Source of the DNA: Chrysomallon squamiferum
Taxonomy: Eukaryota; Mollusca; Gastropoda; Neomphalida; Peltospiridae
Direction of reading: 5' to 3'
Length of the DNA stretch: 64,000 bases
Assembly: GCA_012295275.1 (NCBI GenBank)
Contig: CM022677.1
Location: 3,463,117 to 3,527,116, forward strand
Within the stretch, counting starts at the first letter, position 1; each line of letters opens with the position of its first letter. This document shows, piece after piece, positions 61,018 through 64,000 of this stretch. The notes beneath the pieces were generated by a model. It was not told the origin of the DNA. It saw nothing but the letters and a program-made list of their open reading frames with translations, and made no database searches. Made by a program: the position numbers and the translations under genes.

Positions 61018-63622
61018 TCTATGTTTGTATTATGTATGTTATTTTTTCATCATTTCTTTGCAGTATTTTGTTACTAAAAATGAATCAGCCATTATTGCAT
61101 TTGCTGTTGGAGGAAAATATGAACCTGGAAATCCATTTAGTATTGTCGGAGCCCATACAGATAGTCCCTGTTTGAGGGTAAGAAAATAAGCAGGTGAAGA
61201 AAGAAAAATCATATTTTAAAGTAACCAATTTTTACTTAAAATTTATTTTTGAATACTTTCACATGATTGCTTTGTTAACCTATAAACAAAAAAAACCTAT
61301 TTTAAAAAAAAGATATTTTGTACATTTTCAAAAAAAACCTAGTCTATCCGTATTGGTTTATTTTAAATTATCATGTAAATAAACAATAAATATTTTTTAT
61401 ACTTCCAAGTAACTATTCTGCAAGTATTTGTTTCTTGTTAAGATGGAACTAATAACCTAAATTTATTGTTTATACTTTATAATGACTGTGGTGATTCTTG
61501 TTAAATTGTATTACAGAAGCATGAACAGAAAACTTATATATAAAAAAATATATATATATTATTTGATTATTATTCAGTTTTTAATAAATAACAAAATTTA
61601 TGTAGCTGATAAGGTAGTTAAAAATCTAATAAAGTAAGGAGCCTCAGAAAATCAGACATTTTGAAATTTGAATTTTTTTTTTTAATGATATGATTCTTTG
61701 ATAGAAATATAAATGGTCTTTTGACTGTAGACATCTCTGTTTTTTAAAATGGCAACAGTTGGAACCATCAGCAATAGCTTGTAATTTCAACAATTCTTTT
61801 AATTTAATTAGTTATATTTATGACTGTGTTTTAAGGAACTGTTTCTGTTTTTAGGTCAAGCCCAGATCTGCAGGAGTGAAAAGTGGATTTTGTATGGTTG
61901 GCGTGGAAACGTACGGTGGTGGAACATGGCACACTTGGTTTGACCGAGATCTCACAATAGCTGGGCGTGTCCTTGTCAAGGTCATTTGTAGTTAAAGTTG
62001 AAAAAATAGAACTTTTATTTACATTTAATGTTATTTGGAATTCTGTTGTTGTATGAATCATCTGTTATCTTTTCTTACTTTGGTTCATGTAACCTAATGC
62101 AAGACCTTTTCACCCAGTCTTGTTGTCCTTGTTCAAAACATCTGTTATGTTATGACAGATTCAGGTAACATGGATTGCACTGTAGTTGAAAAAATATTTT
62201 CTGGATAAGGTCACAGAAGTGAAACTTGCATCAGAGTAAGTGGTGTATGGGGTTTTGGGCTTATTTTAAAACGTTTTTGTTATTCATTGTTCGATCACCA
62301 ACCTGAGATGTTCAGTGATGTGACAATGTTCAAAAGAAATTATTGGTTACATCTTTGTAATTACATCTGTTTGACTATGGCCCATTTCGGTCAGTATTCT
62401 GAGGTTTCCTTTCTGTCAGTTAACATAAATATGTCATACGATTGCAGTAGTTTTCTCTCACATGTTGTCATAATAAATTAACACATTTGACCCACTGCAA
62501 CTGTCATGGTAATATCATTATTATTATTATTAAATTTTTTTTTAACTTCAAACAGTCTATATGGCTCACTGTTAAAGTCTAGACCTGAGGCATTGTACAT
62601 AGCAGAAATCTCCTTATTACAAATACTGATCTTTTTTCATGTTCCAAACTCTGCTCAAATGTTTTGTTTTTATAACTGGCCTCTGTATTAAAGATACATA
62701 TAAAATATCTCTTGTTTTGTCAGTAATAATATCTTAATGTTAGAATCATTTCTATAAAACAAAAAAAGTATATTTCTTAAACATGATAAAACATATTGAA
62801 GCTTTATTAGATATTTACTCTCCTGGTTTGAATTTTTTTTTTTTTATTTAGAATGGAGACAAGATTGATCATAGACTGGTCCATGTCCAACAACCGATTC
62901 TTTGAATACCAAACATTGCCATCCATTTTCAGCGAGACATGAATGAGAAGTTTTCACCAAACAAAGAAACACATTTGTGAGAGAATAATACTTATTTATC
63001 TTACTTAAAACCTGTGTATTTTATTAAAATTATTGTTGAATTTGTTAAATTAAAAAAAAAAAATTAAAAAATAAGAATGTATAATTATAAAATGTCTGGA
63101 AGATTAAAACATTTGTATATGAAAGTGTTAACTTACATGAATAGTAAAATTTATTTTATAGTTTATTTATAAACAGTCTTAATTCAGATGTTTTATTTAT
63201 TTTATTTAAAGGATTATTTGTGGTGTCATTAAAAAAATATATATATATATATATCTATAAAACAATACATTTCATATATTTTGAGACTGTTTTGGATTTA
63301 AATATTATCTGTGGTCATTTGATATAAAAAAAAAAAAAAAAAAAACCTCCAAAAACAAAAGACAATACATTTCATGCATTCTAAAGCTCAGTTTTAGAGA
63401 CTTCAGGATTCCATGCTTTGAAACAGTCATTTGAAAGGGGTACATGGTGTGTTTCATCGTTGGGTTAATGCTTTAAGCACACTTAACTCTTTGCCGTTTA
63501 ACAGTGTATTCCAGATTAGTTTTCTTTTGGCAGATGTCCGGTCCTGGCAACAGTAGTTCAGGCTGAATTGCAGGGTGACACAAAGTCTGAATCCGAGACA
63601 AAATCAGCAGAAATTCCAACAT
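59391..63622 (+). CDS. DNPEP: aspartyl aminopeptidase (M18 family), 5' exons, with an in-frame TGA
   Basis: Exons 59391-59393 (ATG), 59802-59880, 60426-60514, 61064-61177, 61855-61980, 62852-62976 and 63534 to about 63622 join in phase. They encode [13 protein letters not shown]-type sequence, then [65 protein letters not shown] and [20 protein letters not shown] is a cytosolic zinc exopeptidase that removes N-terminal Asp/Glu; the His in GAHTDSP is a metal ligand. At codon 155 (62903-62905) the sequence is CTT TGA ATA CCA, where the family has Leu-Arg-Ile-Pro: CGA has become TGA. The last donor is unclear: GTTGAG at 63623 keeps the frame, whereas GTAAAT at 63628 would include another TGA. 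Later exons lie beyond the window. Otherwise intact. Confidence 0.85.
59619..59672. repeat. (CT)n microsatellite in DNPEP intron 1
   Basis: About 26 uninterrupted CT repeats. Confidence 0.95.
60863..60910 (+). pseudogene. duplicated partial copy of a DNPEP exon
   Basis: After acceptor TTTCTATGCAG, 16 codons read [16 protein letters not shown], a diverged copy of [16 protein letters not shown] that begins the real exon at 61064. Intron sequence before both copies is also shared (TATGTATGTTATT, then TTATTTCTTT.GCAG). No donor follows directly. The copies start 201 bases apart, exactly 67 codons, and the frame is open throughout, through a (GT)n tract at about 60969-61015. Confidence 0.75.
60968..61018. 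repeat. (GT)n microsatellite between the two DNPEP exon copies
   Basis: About 23 GT repeats, read VCVCVC in the frame that spans both exon copies; a change of one repeat unit would shift that frame. Confidence 0.95.
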
Positions 63623-64000
63623 GTTGAGTAAATTTCTTTTTCAAAACCTGAAATAACACAACCTCGTAGTTTTAACAGATAATTCATTTTATTTTATCAT
63701 CTCTACCCAGCATAATTGGTTCAAGATAGCAGTCTACTCCTTCCTTTTTCATCACTGCTTTTACCCATTCCACCCAGAGTCCCAGTTCATTTTCAAGTCC
63801 CTGATGCATACTTTAGGATACTTTACTAATGTGGATAAAATCTATCTATAACCTGTGAGAAGGTACATATTAATAAACATATCTTGCTACTAACTGGTAA
63901 GAGTAACCCATAGATTGGTTACTGATGGTTTCTTCTATCTTTTTATTATAGAAAATTTGTGTTTTTAAACATTAATAATAAAATGTTAAATATTCCTTAA
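63623..64000. other. DNPEP intron, no further exon seen
   Basis: Continues to the window end without a recognisable M18 peptidase exon. The next conserved block of the family should lie further right. Confidence 0.5.

Noticed and set aside
28583-62908. Reassigned genetic code (TGA as sense)
   Set aside because: The CAMSAP CKK end terminates at TGA where a stop is expected, and CpG change explains the two internal TGAs more simply.

Overview
ORGANISM. The window is nuclear DNA of an invertebrate animal. Genes are split by introns with GT..AG ends, the DNA is strongly AT-rich, microsatellites and minisatellites are very abundant, and there is a tRNA-derived SINE and MULE transposase debris. 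The proteins (an EGF-receptor ectodomain start, MO25/CAB39, CAMSAP/Patronin, aspartyl aminopeptidase) are animal families. A lophotrochozoan such as a mollusc fits, but this is inference from genome texture, not a marker gene. LAYOUT. 1-2.8 kb: the 3' end of an unrecognised plus-strand gene. 2.9-7.7 kb: consecutive tandem arrays. 7.75-18.2 kb: about a dozen minus-strand exons of one or more genes, including a decayed thrombospondin type 1 repeat; several are in phase with each other, but others carry stops or frame changes. 19-28 kb: a promoter-like CpG-containing patch, large minisatellites and one isolated minus-strand exon. 28.6-33.8 kb: fragments of a CAMSAP (Patronin) gene on the minus strand, with the start of the CH domain and a frameshifted CKK domain but nothing recognisable between. 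36-47 kb: tandem arrays, two broken MULE transposase pieces and, at 44.1-45.1 kb, an intronless CAB39 (MO25) copy with a premature TGA. 47.2-56.3 kb: a CpG-rich island with a possible first exon, then the first three exons of an EGF-receptor-like gene, then three in-phase exons closing a different, unrecognised gene. 57.1 kb: a lone minus-strand exon. 58.15-58.35 kb: a 200-base run of N. 59.4-64 kb: the 5' half of aspartyl aminopeptidase (DNPEP), with a duplicated partial exon and an in-frame TGA. HOW IT FITS TOGETHER. There is no operon and no single pathway. What the loci share is structure: gene starts or ends are incomplete, arginine-type codons appear as TGA, and local tandem duplication has copied intergenic DNA, an intron/exon boundary (EGFR exon 2 donor, ten copies) and part of an exon (DNPEP). 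I found no clear new enzymatic or defence system. The most unusual signals are the array of duplicated splice donors in the EGFR-like gene, the in-frame duplicated exon in DNPEP, and the repeated pattern of conserved genes broken by single changes.
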